Positions 18,642 to 26,856 of a stretch of 64,000 bases of DNA are shown here, piece after piece (the first letter of the stretch is position 1; each line of letters starts with the position of its first letter). The position numbers and the translations under genes were made by a program. Origin of the DNA: Pseudomonas sp. IB20 (GTDB lineage Bacteria > Pseudomonadota > Gammaproteobacteria > Pseudomonadales > Pseudomonadaceae); the NCBI RefSeq assembly GCF_009707325.1, contig NZ_CP046103.1:1076836-1140835 (forward strand). Reading direction: 5' to 3'. Under the pieces are notes generated by a model. The model was not told the origin of the DNA, ran no database searches, and saw only the letters and a program-made list of their open reading frames with translations.

Positions 18642-18754
18642 CTGTGGGGCTAGCTTGCGAGGCTGCGAAAGCGGTGGGTCAGGCACCTTAGATAGAGCCT
18701 GTGCCGCCGCCTTTGCAGCCTCGCTGGGGCTCGACAGCTCCCCCAGGTTTTGCA
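18642..18754. repeat. Long imperfect inverted repeat, not of the main REP class
   Basis: Arms around GCTTGCGAGGCTGCGAAAGCGG and CCGCCTTTGCAGCCTCGC, flanked by CTGTGGGG and CTCCCCCAG. It resembles a REPIN built from a different core (GCGAGGCTGC). It lies between the LysR gene and the 3' end of the FecA-like gene. Confidence 0.65.
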
Positions 18755-18802
18755 CCGTTTGTAAGGTCCCACTCCTTAACTGGAGCTCTATGACTCAGGC
18801 AA

Positions 18803-21139
18803 TCAGAACGCGATAGACGTCTGCACGTACACCGTGCGCGGCTCGCCGACGTATTTGCCCTTGTTGTTATCGTCGAACGAGCGTGTGTAGTACTGCTTGT
18901 TGAGGATGTTTTTCACCCCGACTGCCACGTTCAAATCCGACAGCTGTGGGCCGAAGTCATACGCCGCGCGGCTGCTGAACAGCATGTAGCCGGGGATGCG
19001 TCCATTGGCACCGTCGGCCGTTTCGGCCTGGGTGTTGGCGTTGTCGGCGAACTGGCTGCTCTGGTAGCTGCTGTCCAGGTTGAGCTTCCAGCGGCCTTCG
19101 GTGTAACCGACGCCCAAGGTGCCTTTGTGCTTGGACGAGAAGGGCACACGGTTGCCTTTGTTCGAGCCGTCCTCGCGGATGGTTGCATCGACGTAGGCGT
19201 AAGTGGCGTACACATCAAAACCGGCCAGCGCCGGGCTCAAGCCGTCGAGGGCGTAGTTGATGCTCGACTCGATGCCCTGATGGCGGGTCTCCCCACGGGC
19301 GATTACCGAATCGTTGGTTTGGTTGCTGTCGTACTGGTTGTCGAAGTTGATCAGGAACGCGCCGATTTCCGCACGCAGGGTGCCGTTGTCGTAGCGCGTG
19401 CCGAGTTCCCAGGTGCGGGCTTTTTCCGGTTTCACTTCGCCGCTGGTCACGCGGTTGGGCATCTGGCTGTACTGCACGCTGCCGAACGAGCCTTCGGTGT
19501 TGGCGTAGAGGTTCCAGTCTTCGGTGAGGTGGTAAAGCACGTTCAACGCCGGCAACGCGGTGTTGTAGTCGCCCTTGTATTTCACGTTGGTCAGGTTGTT
19601 GGTCTGCTGGGACTCGATCATCTCGTAGCGAATGCCCGGGGTGATGGTCCACTTGCCGATATCAATGCGGTCATCGAGGAAAAATGCATTGGCTTCAGTG
19701 GCGCCACGCGTATCGCGGTCGTTGCGGCTGTTGGTGTCGGGCAGTTGCTGGTTGGCGCTGATCGGCGTGCGGTAGCGCAACTCGTGGCCGGCTTCGTTGA
19801 TGTAGCGGTAGCCGACGCCGACTTCGTGGCTGGTCGGGCCGAGGTCGAAGCCTTGGGCGAAGCGGGTTTCCAGGCCGCGTACCCAGTACTCGCGCGGCGA
19901 CAGCGAGAGGAAGTTGCCCTGATCCAGGTAGCCATTACGCAACGTGGTGGTGAAGAAGGTATTGGCGGTGAATTCGCGACGGTCTTCCTGGTAGCGGTAA
20001 CCGGCGTTGAACATCGTACGGCGGCCCCAGAATTTGTCGTAGGGGCGCGTGGATTGGTACGGGTCGGCCTTGTAGTCCTTGACGTTCAAACCGCCGGGCA
20101 TATCGGCCTGGCCTTCGTAGTACTGCGCCATGGCGTTGAAGCTGTTGGCATCGTCGAGCTGGTATTTGCCCTTGAGGATCAAGTCGTCGATGCGCGTGTT
20201 GCTGTTTTCGCGCCAGTCGCCGCCACGGGTGCCGGAGTACAGAATCGCGCCGCCCAGGCCGTTATCGGCCGTGCCGCCGGCCAGCAGGTTACCGGTGGTC
20301 TTGAAGCCATCGTGGCTGGAAGACGGACTGGTCTCGGTCTGTAAACCGCCTTTGACGGTCGGTGCATCCGGGATTGCGCGGGTGACGAAGTTGACGATGC
20401 CGCCGACGTTCTGCGGGCCGTAGCGCACCGCGCCGCCGCCGCGAACCACGTCCACCGCATCCATATTGCCCATGCTGATCGGCGCGAAGGACAGTTGTGG
20501 CTGGCCATACGGCGCGAAGGGCACCGGGATGCCGTCCATCAGCACCGTAGAGCGCGAAGCCAGGCGTGGGTTGAGCCCGCGAATGCCGAAGTTGAGCGCC
20601 ATGTCATGGCTGCCGGTGCCGTTGTTTTCCGGTGCGTTGACGCCGGGGATGCGGTTGAGCACGTCACGCGCCTGGGTCGCGCCCTGGCGCTCGAATTCCT
20701 CGCGGCGGATCACATCACGCGCGCCGGGGTGTTCGAACACGTTAGTTTGCGCCGCGTCGCCGAGCCAGTCGCCGACTACGTTGGAGGTTTGCAATTGGAG
20801 CGTGGCAGGGGCGCTCGCCGGTTGCAGGCTGTAGGCGTTTTCGCCCTCGGCGCGGGCTTGCAGGCCGGTGCCTTCGAGCAGTTTTTGCAGGCCTTCGTCG
20901 GCGCTGTAGTTGCCCGACAAACCACGGCTTTGCATACCCGCCGTAACCTCGGAGCCAAAGGAAATCAGCACGCCGGCCTCACGGCCGAATTGATTAAGCG
21001 CCGCTTCCAGGCTCGCCGGCGCAATGTGATACGGCTTGGCGTCGGCGGCCATGACAGGTGCCAGCGCGGTAAGACTGAGGCTGGCGCCCAGTAGGAGTTG
21101 GCGCAAGGTACGGGCGAGGAGCGTCGGTTGCTGGGGCAT
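18803..21139 (-). CDS. fecA: TonB-dependent ferric dicitrate-type receptor with signalling domain
   Basis: 778 residues. A signal peptide (about 1-34, ending PVMAADA) is followed by an STN signalling domain (about 35-110: YHIAPASLEAALNQFGREAGVLISFGSEVTAGMQSRGLSGNYSADEGLQKLLEGTGL). Then come the plug (FERQGATQARDVLNRIPGVNAPENNG) and a 22-strand barrel ending in Phe. This order is that of transducing receptors such as FecA, which transport a ferric chelate and signal to FecR. Sequence and fecIR linkage favour ferric citrate, but the ligand is inferred. Start at the ATG at 21139. It is 90 bases downstream of fecR on the same strand. Confidence 0.88.
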   Translation of the reverse strand: MPQQPTLLARTLRQLLLGASLSLTALAPVMAADAKPYHIAPASLEAALNQFGREAGVLISFGSEVTAGMQSRGLSGNYSADEGLQKLLEGTGLQARAEGENAYSLQPASAPATLQLQTSNVVGDWLGDAAQTNVFEHPGARDVIRREEFERQGATQARDVLNRIPGVNAPENNGTGSHDMALNFGIRGLNPRLASRSTVLMDGIPVPFAPYGQPQLSFAPISMGNMDAVDVVRGGGAVRYGPQNVGGIVNFVTRAIPDAPTVKGGLQTETSPSSSHDGFKTTGNLLAGGTADNGLGGAILYSGTRGGDWRENSNTRIDDLILKGKYQLDDANSFNAMAQYYEGQADMPGGLNVKDYKADPYQSTRPYDKFWGRRTMFNAGYRYQEDRREFTANTFFTTTLRNGYLDQGNFLSLSPREYWVRGLETRFAQGFDLGPTSHEVGVGYRYINEAGHELRYRTPISANQQLPDTNSRNDRDTRGATEANAFFLDDRIDIGKWTITPGIRYEMIESQQTNNLTNVKYKGDYNTALPALNVLYHLTEDWNLYANTEGSFGSVQYSQMPNRVTSGEVKPEKARTWELGTRYDNGTLRAEIGAFLINFDNQYDSNQTNDSVIARGETRHQGIESSINYALDGLSPALAGFDVYATYAYVDATIREDGSNKGNRVPFSSKHKGTLGVGYTEGRWKLNLDSSYQSSQFADNANTQAETADGANGRIPGYMLFSSRAAYDFGPQLSDLNVAVGVKNILNKQYYTRSFDDNNKGKYVGEPRTVYVQTSIAF

Positions 21140-21229
21140 GAAGGGCGGTCCTGAGAAGGAAGGATCAAGGTGGCTTTCCTTCTCTGTCACGCGAGGTGTG
21201 GAAAACGGCTCATATTTTTTAAAAATAAT

Positions 21230-22171
21230 TTACGCGCGTGCCTGGACGGTCACCCAGTAGCGGGTAAATCGCCGCACTTTCACTGGCAGGCTGACTTCTA
21301 ACAGGTCGAGGATGCGTTCGCTGTCATCCAATGGGTAACTGCCGGACAGCAGCAAGTTAGCCACTTGCGGGTCGCAATTAACCTGGCCGCGGCGATAACG
21401 GCCCAGCTCGGCGAGGAATTCTTCCAGGCGCATGTGCGCAGCCACCAGCATGCCGTCTGCCCAGGCGCCGCTGTTGGCATCGGTAGGGCGCGGGGTGTCC
21501 CAGCCTTTGCGGGTGACGTTGACTTGGCGCGAGGCCTCGACCGTCAGAGCTAGGCCGCTGTAGCGGTTGGGCATCACGTCGACATGGCCATCGAAGACCG
21601 CCAGTTGGGTATGGTCGTTGAACTGGCGCACGTTCAGCCGTGCAGCCTGGCTGCTCAGCAGGCCTTGCCCGGTCATCACGTGCAGCGGCGTATCGCCGGG
21701 GCGGGCGGTCAGCAGGATTTCGCCTTCAAGCAGGCGGACCAACCGTTGGCGGCCATCAAAATGCACATCCACCGCGCTGCCGGTGTTGAGCTGCAATTGG
21801 CTGCCATCGGCCAATTGCACCTTGCGACGCTGGCCGACGGGGCTGCGGTAGTCGGCGCTCAGCGGCGGCAGAATATGCTGTTGGCGCAGGCTCCAGGCCG
21901 CAGCCGAACCGGCGACGAGGATCAGCAGCAGCTTGAGGGCCTGGCGCCGGCTGCTGGATTTCGGTGCGTTCAACGCCGCGTGCGCCAGCGGCGAGGGCAT
22001 GCCGCGCAGGCGTTGGTTGACGCGCTGGATATGGTCCCAGGCGCGTTGATGTTCGCTGTGGGCCTGGAGCCATTGCTGCCACGCAGCTTGCTGGCGCGGG
22101 TTGAGCGCGCCTTGCTGCATTTCCATCAGCCAGTGCACGGCTTGCTCTGCGACTTGCGTGGAGAAGTTCAT
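21230..22171 (-). CDS. fecR: FecR-family anti-sigma/sigma regulator
   Basis: 313 residues. An N-terminal DUF4880/anti-sigma region (VAEQAVHWLMEMQQGALNPRQQAAWQQWLQAHSEHQRAWDHI), one membrane helix near residue 85 (LKLLLILVAGSAAAWSL), and a periplasmic FecR domain that reads the STN domain of the receptor. The ATG at 22171 overlaps the stop of fecI by 4 bases (ATGA), so the two are translationally coupled. The partner receptor is the adjacent FecA-like protein. Confidence 0.9.
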   Translation of the reverse strand: MNFSTQVAEQAVHWLMEMQQGALNPRQQAAWQQWLQAHSEHQRAWDHIQRVNQRLRGMPSPLAHAALNAPKSSSRRQALKLLLILVAGSAAAWSLRQQHILPPLSADYRSPVGQRRKVQLADGSQLQLNTGSAVDVHFDGRQRLVRLLEGEILLTARPGDTPLHVMTGQGLLSSQAARLNVRQFNDHTQLAVFDGHVDVMPNRYSGLALTVEASRQVNVTRKGWDTPRPTDANSGAWADGMLVAAHMRLEEFLAELGRYRRGQVNCDPQVANLLLSGSYPLDDSERILDLLEVSLPVKVRRFTRYWVTVQARA

Positions 22172-22665
22172 AGGGCGAAGTAGCAGCGCATGGCGGCTTT
22201 GTTCAGGTGGCGTTTGACGGTGGCGATGGAGATGCCCAGTTCGGCGCCGACTTGCGCGTAGGTCAGGCCGTCGAGCTGGGCCAGCAGGAAGGCGCGTTTG
22301 GCCTGCACGGGCAGGCCGTCGAGCAGTTGGTCCAGCTCCAGCAGCGTCTGCAGGATGATTGCGCGTTCTTCTTCCGACGGCGCCACGTGTTCGGGCATTT
22401 GCGCCAAGGCGTCGAGGTAGGCGCGCTCCAGGTCCTGGCGTCGGTAGAAGTTGAACAGCACGCGCTTGGCCACGGTGGTGAGAAAGGCGCGGGGTTCGAT
22501 CAGCGTCGGTATTTCCCGCGCGGTGAGCACGCGGATAAAAGTGTCCTGGGCCAGGTCGGCGGCGCTTTGCGGGCAGCCGAGCTTGCGTCGCAACCAGCCG
22601 GTGAGCCAGTGATGATGGTCGTTGTACAGAACTTCGACGGTATTGGACGGCTGCAACGCAATCAC
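22168..22665 (-). CDS. fecI: FecI-family ECF sigma factor
   Basis: Sigma-70 family ECF factor of about 165 residues. Region 2 is TVEVLYNDHHHWLTGWLRRKLGCPQSAADLAQDTFIRVL. Region 4 is LLDGLPVQAKRAFLLAQLDGLTYAQVGAELGISIATVKRHLNKA. The start is uncertain: I use GTG at 22665, which gives the usual FecI length; an ATG at 22758 would give 196 residues, and its first codon is 18 bases from the Fur box. Followed by coupled fecR and then fecA. Confidence 0.85.
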   Translation of the reverse strand: MIALQPSNTVEVLYNDHHHWLTGWLRRKLGCPQSAADLAQDTFIRVLTAREIPTLIEPRAFLTTVAKRVLFNFYRRQDLERAYLDALAQMPEHVAPSEEERAIILQTLLELDQLLDGLPVQAKRAFLLAQLDGLTYAQVGAELGISIATVKRHLNKAAMRCYFAL

Positions 22666-22690
22666 TCCACAAGCATCGGCATGCTTTAGA

Positions 22691-22705
22691 GAACAAGAAT
22701 TGTTC
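22691..22705. promoter_or_regulatory. 15-bp inverted repeat in the fecI leader
   Basis: GAACAAGAATTGTTC: 6-bp arms around a 3-bp centre, between the Fur box and the fecI GTG. It could be an operator or the sigma/activator site of this promoter; no family match is clear. If fecI starts at 22758 this lies in coding sequence. Confidence 0.3.
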
Positions 22706-22775
22706 GCATTGTAGGGTGCGTGACAAGGTTCGGCAATCCGGTAAGGCCGGTGATTCATCCGTTCTCTTTTGCTTA

Positions 22776-22790
22776 TGAGAATATTTATCA
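22776..22790. promoter_or_regulatory. Fur box between divergent iron operons
   Basis: TGAGAATATTTATCA. On the minus strand it is TGATAAATATTCTCA, which differs from the 7-1-7 Fur palindrome TGATAAT-N-ATTATCA at two arm positions. It lies 36 bases before the DUF3649 start and upstream of fecI, so iron-Fur repression of both sides is likely. No equally good site is seen upstream of the receptor at 26857. Confidence 0.82.
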
Positions 22791-22826
22791 TTAATATTGC
22801 GCGCTGATGAACCTGGCGCCTCCTGC

Positions 22827-23129
22827 ATGAAAAGCAAACGCACACTTCCCGTTACCTACCGTCTAGCCGTCACCTCGCGGGTGCTGGCTGCCGTGGTGGG
22901 CGGTTATCTGATGGCGTCCCTGGCAGCCGTCTGCCTGGCGCTGTGGATGCCGACGTCGCGCGCCGACGCGGTGATCACCGGGATGATGAGTTCGTTTGTG
23001 TTCTACCTGTTGGCGGTGCTCTGGTGTTTTGCCTGCCGCACGGCGTGGCGCGCCTGGGCGGGTGTGATGCTGCCGAGCGCGCTGTTTGCGACCCTGGCCG
23101 GCGTGGGTTTCTGGATGGCACGCACATGA
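22827..23129 (+). CDS. DUF3649 small membrane protein of iron uptake
   Basis: 100 residues with three hydrophobic segments (LAAVVGGYLMASLAAVCLALWM, GMMSSFVFYLLAVLWCF and MLPSALFATLAGVGFWMA) and the DUF3649 layout. Such proteins are usually the first gene of a DUF3649-PepSY-DUF3325 trio next to siderophore receptors; role unknown. The stop overlaps the PepSY start by 4 bases (ATGA). Expected to be Fur-regulated through the box at 22776. Confidence 0.82.
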   Translation: MKSKRTLPVTYRLAVTSRVLAAVVGGYLMASLAAVCLALWMPTSRADAVITGMMSSFVFYLLAVLWCFACRTAWRAWAGVMLPSALFATLAGVGFWMART

Positions 23130-24700
23130 AAGAGGGCTTTCGCCAGGCGATGGCCTGGTTGCACACCTGGGCCGGATTGATTTTTGGCTGGCTGCTGTTT
23201 GCGATTTTCCTGACCGGCACCTTGGCCTATTTCAAAGACGAAATTACCCATTGGATGCAGCCTGAAGTGCAGGCCCACCCACTGGACGATGCGCGCAGCC
23301 TGGCCGCCGCGCAAACCTATCTGCAGCACCAGGCGCCCAACGCCGCGCGCTGGTTTATCACCCTGCCTGGCAGCCGCGACCCCGGCCTGTCGGTGATGTG
23401 GCAAGACAAAGTCGACCCCGGCAAGCGCGGCAACTTCATCCAGAAAGTCCTCGACCCAGTCACCAGCCAGCCCGTGCAGGCCCGTGAAACTATGGGCGGC
23501 GAGTTCTTCTACCGCTTTCACTTCCAACTGCAAATGCCCTACCCGTGGGGCCGCTGGCTGTCGACCATCGCCGCGATGGTGATGTTTGTCGCGTTGATCA
23601 CCGGCATCATCACCCACAAGAAAATCTTCAAGGACTTCTTCACCTTTCGCCCGCGCAAAGGCCAGCGTTCCTGGCTCGACGGGCACAATGCGGTGGGCGT
23701 GCTGGTACTGCCGTTTCATTTGATGATCACCTACAGCAGCCTGGTGATCTTCATGAGCATGGTGATGCCCGCGCCGATCGTGGCTTCCTACGGCGACGAC
23801 AGCCGTGGGTTTTTCAATGAAGTGTTCCCCAACACCAACAATGCGCCGGCGCTCGGCCAGCCGGGTAAATTGCTGCCGTTATTGCCGATGTACCAGCTAG
23901 CGCGCGAGCAATGGGCAGGCGGGCATGTTGGCCGTTTAGTGGTCAACAACCCGGGCGATGTGAACGCCTCGGTCAATGTGGTTCGGTCCGGTTCCGACCG
24001 CGTGGTGCATGATTTTGGCAGCAGTGTGTCGTTCAACGGCACCACCGGCGAGTTGTTGCGGGTCAGTGGCGAGCAGTCGCTGCCGGCGGCGATTAGTGGC
24101 AGTTTCTACGGCCTGCACATGGGCCATTTCGCCGGCCCGGTGCTGCGCTGGTTGTACTTTATCTGCGGCTTGGCGGGTACAGCCATGATCGGCACCGGCC
24201 TGGTGATCTGGCTCGGCAAGCGCCAGCTCAAGCACGCCAAAACCGGTGTGATGCCGTTTGAGCTGCGGCTGGTGGAAGTGCTGAATATCGCCAGCATGTC
24301 TGGGCTGATGATCGCTATTGCGGCGTTTTTCTGGGCCAACCGTTTGTTGCCGATGAGCTTCGCCGAGCGCTCCGACTGGGAAGTGCAGGCCTTCTTTATC
24401 GCCTGGGGCTTGAGCCTGTTGCACGCCGTGCTGCGTCGAGGCCGCCAAGGCTGGGTTGAGCAACTGAGCGTCGGCGCGTTGCTGTTTGTGGCGATTCCCC
24501 TACTCAACGCGCTGACCACCTCGCAGCATTTGGGTGTGTCACTGTTCAGCGGTGACTGGGCCATGGCCGGCTTCGACCTGACGTGCCTGGCCAGCGGCCT
24601 GTTCCTGGCCTGGGCGGCCTGGAAGATGCAGCGCCGCATGGCGCCGCAGCCCAAGGCCGAACGCGCGCAGGCATTGACGCTCAAGCAGGAGGCGAACTGA
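23126..24700 (+). CDS. PepSY-associated membrane protein, putative siderophore/ferric reductase
   Basis: 524 residues. Starts with a long TM helix (MAWLHTWAGLIFGWLLFAIFLTGTLAYF), has an N-terminal periplasmic PepSY region, HxxxGV-type helices (GHNAVGVLVLPFHLMITYSSLVIFM) and at least four further C-terminal helices. Related proteins (FoxB, FiuB-like and PiuB families) reduce or release iron from siderophores at the inner membrane. Conserved membrane histidines suggest haem, which is inference. Third-base overlaps on both sides make it part of a coupled trio. Confidence 0.83.
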   Translation: MKEGFRQAMAWLHTWAGLIFGWLLFAIFLTGTLAYFKDEITHWMQPEVQAHPLDDARSLAAAQTYLQHQAPNAARWFITLPGSRDPGLSVMWQDKVDPGKRGNFIQKVLDPVTSQPVQARETMGGEFFYRFHFQLQMPYPWGRWLSTIAAMVMFVALITGIITHKKIFKDFFTFRPRKGQRSWLDGHNAVGVLVLPFHLMITYSSLVIFMSMVMPAPIVASYGDDSRGFFNEVFPNTNNAPALGQPGKLLPLLPMYQLAREQWAGGHVGRLVVNNPGDVNASVNVVRSGSDRVVHDFGSSVSFNGTTGELLRVSGEQSLPAAISGSFYGLHMGHFAGPVLRWLYFICGLAGTAMIGTGLVIWLGKRQLKHAKTGVMPFELRLVEVLNIASMSGLMIAIAAFFWANRLLPMSFAERSDWEVQAFFIAWGLSLLHAVLRRGRQGWVEQLSVGALLFVAIPLLNALTTSQHLGVSLFSGDWAMAGFDLTCLASGLFLAWAAWKMQRRMAPQPKAERAQALTLKQEAN

Positions 24701-25027
24701 ATGCTGCTCGCCCTGTTGATGTGCTACGCCGGGTTTGCCGCGTTGTGCCTGTCTACCGATCGCCATCACGGTGAATTGCTGCACAGCAAACCATCGCCCA
24801 GTCGGCGCTTGAGCCTGCGCGCATGCGGTTGGCTGCTGCTGATGCTGGCGATCTGGCCGGCCGTCGCTGGCTCGGGTTGGGCCCAGGGTTTGGTGCAGTG
24901 GTGCGCCGTCTTGATGCTCAGTGCACTGCTGCTGGTGTTGCTGCTGCCGTATCGGCCAAGGCTGGCCTTGACCCTGGCGGGCGTCGGCCTGCTGGCCAGC
25001 CCGGTTGCGGCGTTCGCCTTATTCTGA
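24701..25027 (+). CDS. DUF3325 small membrane protein of iron uptake
   Basis: 108 residues, three or four hydrophobic segments, with the family start LLCYAGFAALCLSTDRHH. It begins on the base after the PepSY stop (TGAATG) and closes the DUF3649-PepSY-DUF3325 trio. Function unknown; it probably assembles with the PepSY protein in the inner membrane. Confidence 0.82.
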   Translation: MLLALLMCYAGFAALCLSTDRHHGELLHSKPSPSRRLSLRACGWLLLMLAIWPAVAGSGWAQGLVQWCAVLMLSALLLVLLLPYRPRLALTLAGVGLLASPVAAFALF

Positions 25028-25034
25028 GCCTTCC

Positions 25035-25613
25035 ATGATGATCAGCACTCCGCCGGAATCCCAAGACAGCCCGCACACCGATGCGGCCGGTGGACGTGCG
25101 CATTTCCTGCAGGTGTTTTTGTCCCAGCGCTCGCAAATGGAAGCGCTGGTCAGCCGACGCGTGGGCTGCCGCGCCACCGCGGCCGACCTGGTGCAAGACC
25201 TGTTCCTGCGCTTCTGGCGCCGGCCACTGGTGCAGGTCGAAGAGCTCAGCACTTACCTGTTGCGCTGCGCCGGCAACATCGCCATCGACCACCTGCGCAG
25301 CGAAGGTGCACGCGCACGCAGCAGCGAAGGCTGGTTGCCGGAACAGCAGGACAATCAGGGCTCCGAACCCCAGGCCGCCCTCGAAGCGGGCAATGACCTG
25401 CGCCATGTCGAGGCCGCCTTGCGCAGCTTGCCGGAACGCACTCGGCAGATTTTCCTGCTCAACCGCATTCACGGGCGCAAATACGCGCAAATCGCCAAGG
25501 CCATGGGGCTGTCCCAAAGTGCCGTGGAAAAACATATGATGCGTGCCCTCGAAGCCTGCAAAGCCAGCCTTCGCGAACCCTCTTGCCCACGTACGCCAGG
25601 GAAAGCACCGTGA
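25035..25613 (+). CDS. ECF sigma factor (FecI-like), second set
   Basis: 192 residues. Region 2 is FLSQRSQMEALVSRRVGCRATAADLVQDLFLRFW and region 4 is ALRSLPERTRQIFLLNRIHGRKYAQIAKAMGLSQSAVEKHMMRAL. Eight bases after DUF3325, so co-transcribed with the iron trio under the same Fur box. Two in-frame ATGs at 25035 and 25038 are possible. It overlaps the next gene (anti-sigma) by 4 bases. Confidence 0.88.
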   Translation: MMISTPPESQDSPHTDAAGGRAHFLQVFLSQRSQMEALVSRRVGCRATAADLVQDLFLRFWRRPLVQVEELSTYLLRCAGNIAIDHLRSEGARARSSEGWLPEQQDNQGSEPQAALEAGNDLRHVEAALRSLPERTRQIFLLNRIHGRKYAQIAKAMGLSQSAVEKHMMRALEACKASLREPSCPRTPGKAP

Positions 25614-26587
25614 CCGTCACCCCCACGCCCGCCCAGGAGCAGGCCGCACTTGACTGGCTGAGCCTGCTGCACGATCAGCCCAGCAGTGGCGACCAAGCCA
25701 CCTTCAGCCGCTGGCTGCGTGCCGACCCTGCGCACGTCGAGGCCTATGCCCAGGCCCAGGTGTTGTGGGAGTTGAGCGAGGTGCCGGCGCGCGCACTGGC
25801 GGACGAGGACGCCTTGGCCTTGCAGGGCTACCTCAATGCGATGAACACCTCCAAGCGCTCACGTGTTGTGCGCAGGTGCAGCGCCTTGGCCATGGCTGCG
25901 TGCCTGCTGGTGATGGTCGCGATGGGCGCCGGTTGGCAGCCGTCACGCTGGGTCGATGACTTCGGCGCCGATTATGTGACGGCGCCGGGGCAGGTGAAGA
26001 CCGTGACCTTGACCGATCAATCCCAAGTCACCCTGGATGCCGACAGCGCGATCGCCGTGGATTTCAGCCAGGGCGAGCGTCACATTCAGTTGCGTCGCGG
26101 GGCGGGCTTTTTCAATGTGACCCACACCGGCCAACCGTTTGTGGTCGAGGCCGGCAGCGGTGAAGCGCGAGTGCTGGGTACCCAGTTCGAAGTGCGCCTG
26201 CAACCGGCGGGCGCCCAGGTGACGGTGCTGTCCGGTCGAGTGGGTGTGACGCCGTCCAAGCAGGGCTCGCAGCAAGTTCTGACGGCAGGCCAGCAAGTGG
26301 CCTACGCCGAAGGTGTGGCTGAGCCCTTGCATGCCGTCGACAGCGAATCACGCCTGGCCTGGCGTGACGGCTGGCTCAATTACTACAAGGCGCCGCTCGC
26401 CGAAGTGGTCCAGGACCTGGGCCGTTATTACCCGGGCCGCATCCTGCTGCTTAACGACGAGATGGCCGCCAAACGCGTCAGTGGCAGCTTTCCGAGCAAC
26501 GACCCGCAGGCGGTGTTGAATGCCTTGCAGGCGGTGTTGGGGTTTGAGCAGCACAGCCTGTTGGGCCGGATGATTGTGTTGCGTTAG
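25610..26587 (+). CDS. FecR-family anti-sigma regulator, second set
   Basis: 325 residues starting with GTG at 25610, which overlaps the sigma stop (GTGA). N-terminal DUF4880 region (AALDWLSLLHDQPSSGDQATFSRWLRADPAHVEAYAQAQ), one membrane helix (ALAMAACLLVMVAMGAGW, about residue 98), then the FecR domain (YVTAPGQVKTVTLTDQSQVTLDADSAIAV). Partner of the ECF factor before it. The receptor that follows lacks an STN domain, so the source of its signal is unclear. Confidence 0.88.
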   Translation: MTVTPTPAQEQAALDWLSLLHDQPSSGDQATFSRWLRADPAHVEAYAQAQVLWELSEVPARALADEDALALQGYLNAMNTSKRSRVVRRCSALAMAACLLVMVAMGAGWQPSRWVDDFGADYVTAPGQVKTVTLTDQSQVTLDADSAIAVDFSQGERHIQLRRGAGFFNVTHTGQPFVVEAGSGEARVLGTQFEVRLQPAGAQVTVLSGRVGVTPSKQGSQQVLTAGQQVAYAEGVAEPLHAVDSESRLAWRDGWLNYYKAPLAEVVQDLGRYYPGRILLLNDEMAAKRVSGSFPSNDPQAVLNALQAVLGFEQHSLLGRMIVLR

Positions 26588-26636
26588 CGATACATCAGGC
26601 TTCAATTTCCCTTTCGCAATTCTCCGCCAGGTCTGC

Positions 26637-26686
26637 GCAGGCCGCGCCTCGCGCCGCAGGCCGCGCCTCGCGGTGCCTGCGGACCT
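26637..26686. repeat. Short GC-rich direct repeat and hairpin before the receptor gene
   Basis: GCAGGCCGCGCCTCGCG occurs at 26637-26653 and 26656-26672. The second copy pairs with the downstream GCCTGCGG to form a hairpin (CCGCAGGC / GCCTGCGG). It sits in the 269-bp gap between fecR-like and receptor genes and could weaken read-through into the receptor. Confidence 0.5.
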
Positions 26687-26856
26687 TTCACCGAACCTTC
26701 ATCGCAATCACCCCAACCTGTCACCAAACCGTTACACGTGGCGCGGATCATCGCCGGGTTCCTGAGTGAGTGGTCAGGAACCTCGGCGTCGTCAGCCAAC
26801 CAAGTTCCGGCGCGACTGCCCCATACCACAGAGCAACGTCAGTAAGGGATCTACAG

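Noticed and set aside
21230..22843. A longer reading of fecR (537 codons) spanning fecI
   Set aside because: The upstream part is the wrong frame of the sigma gene; the ATG at 22171 gives the normal FecR start and a 4-base overlap.
26770..26856. Upstream extension of the TonB receptor
   Set aside because: It has no signal peptide at its start; the GTG at 26857 is followed by a proper signal peptide and preceded by a ribosome site.
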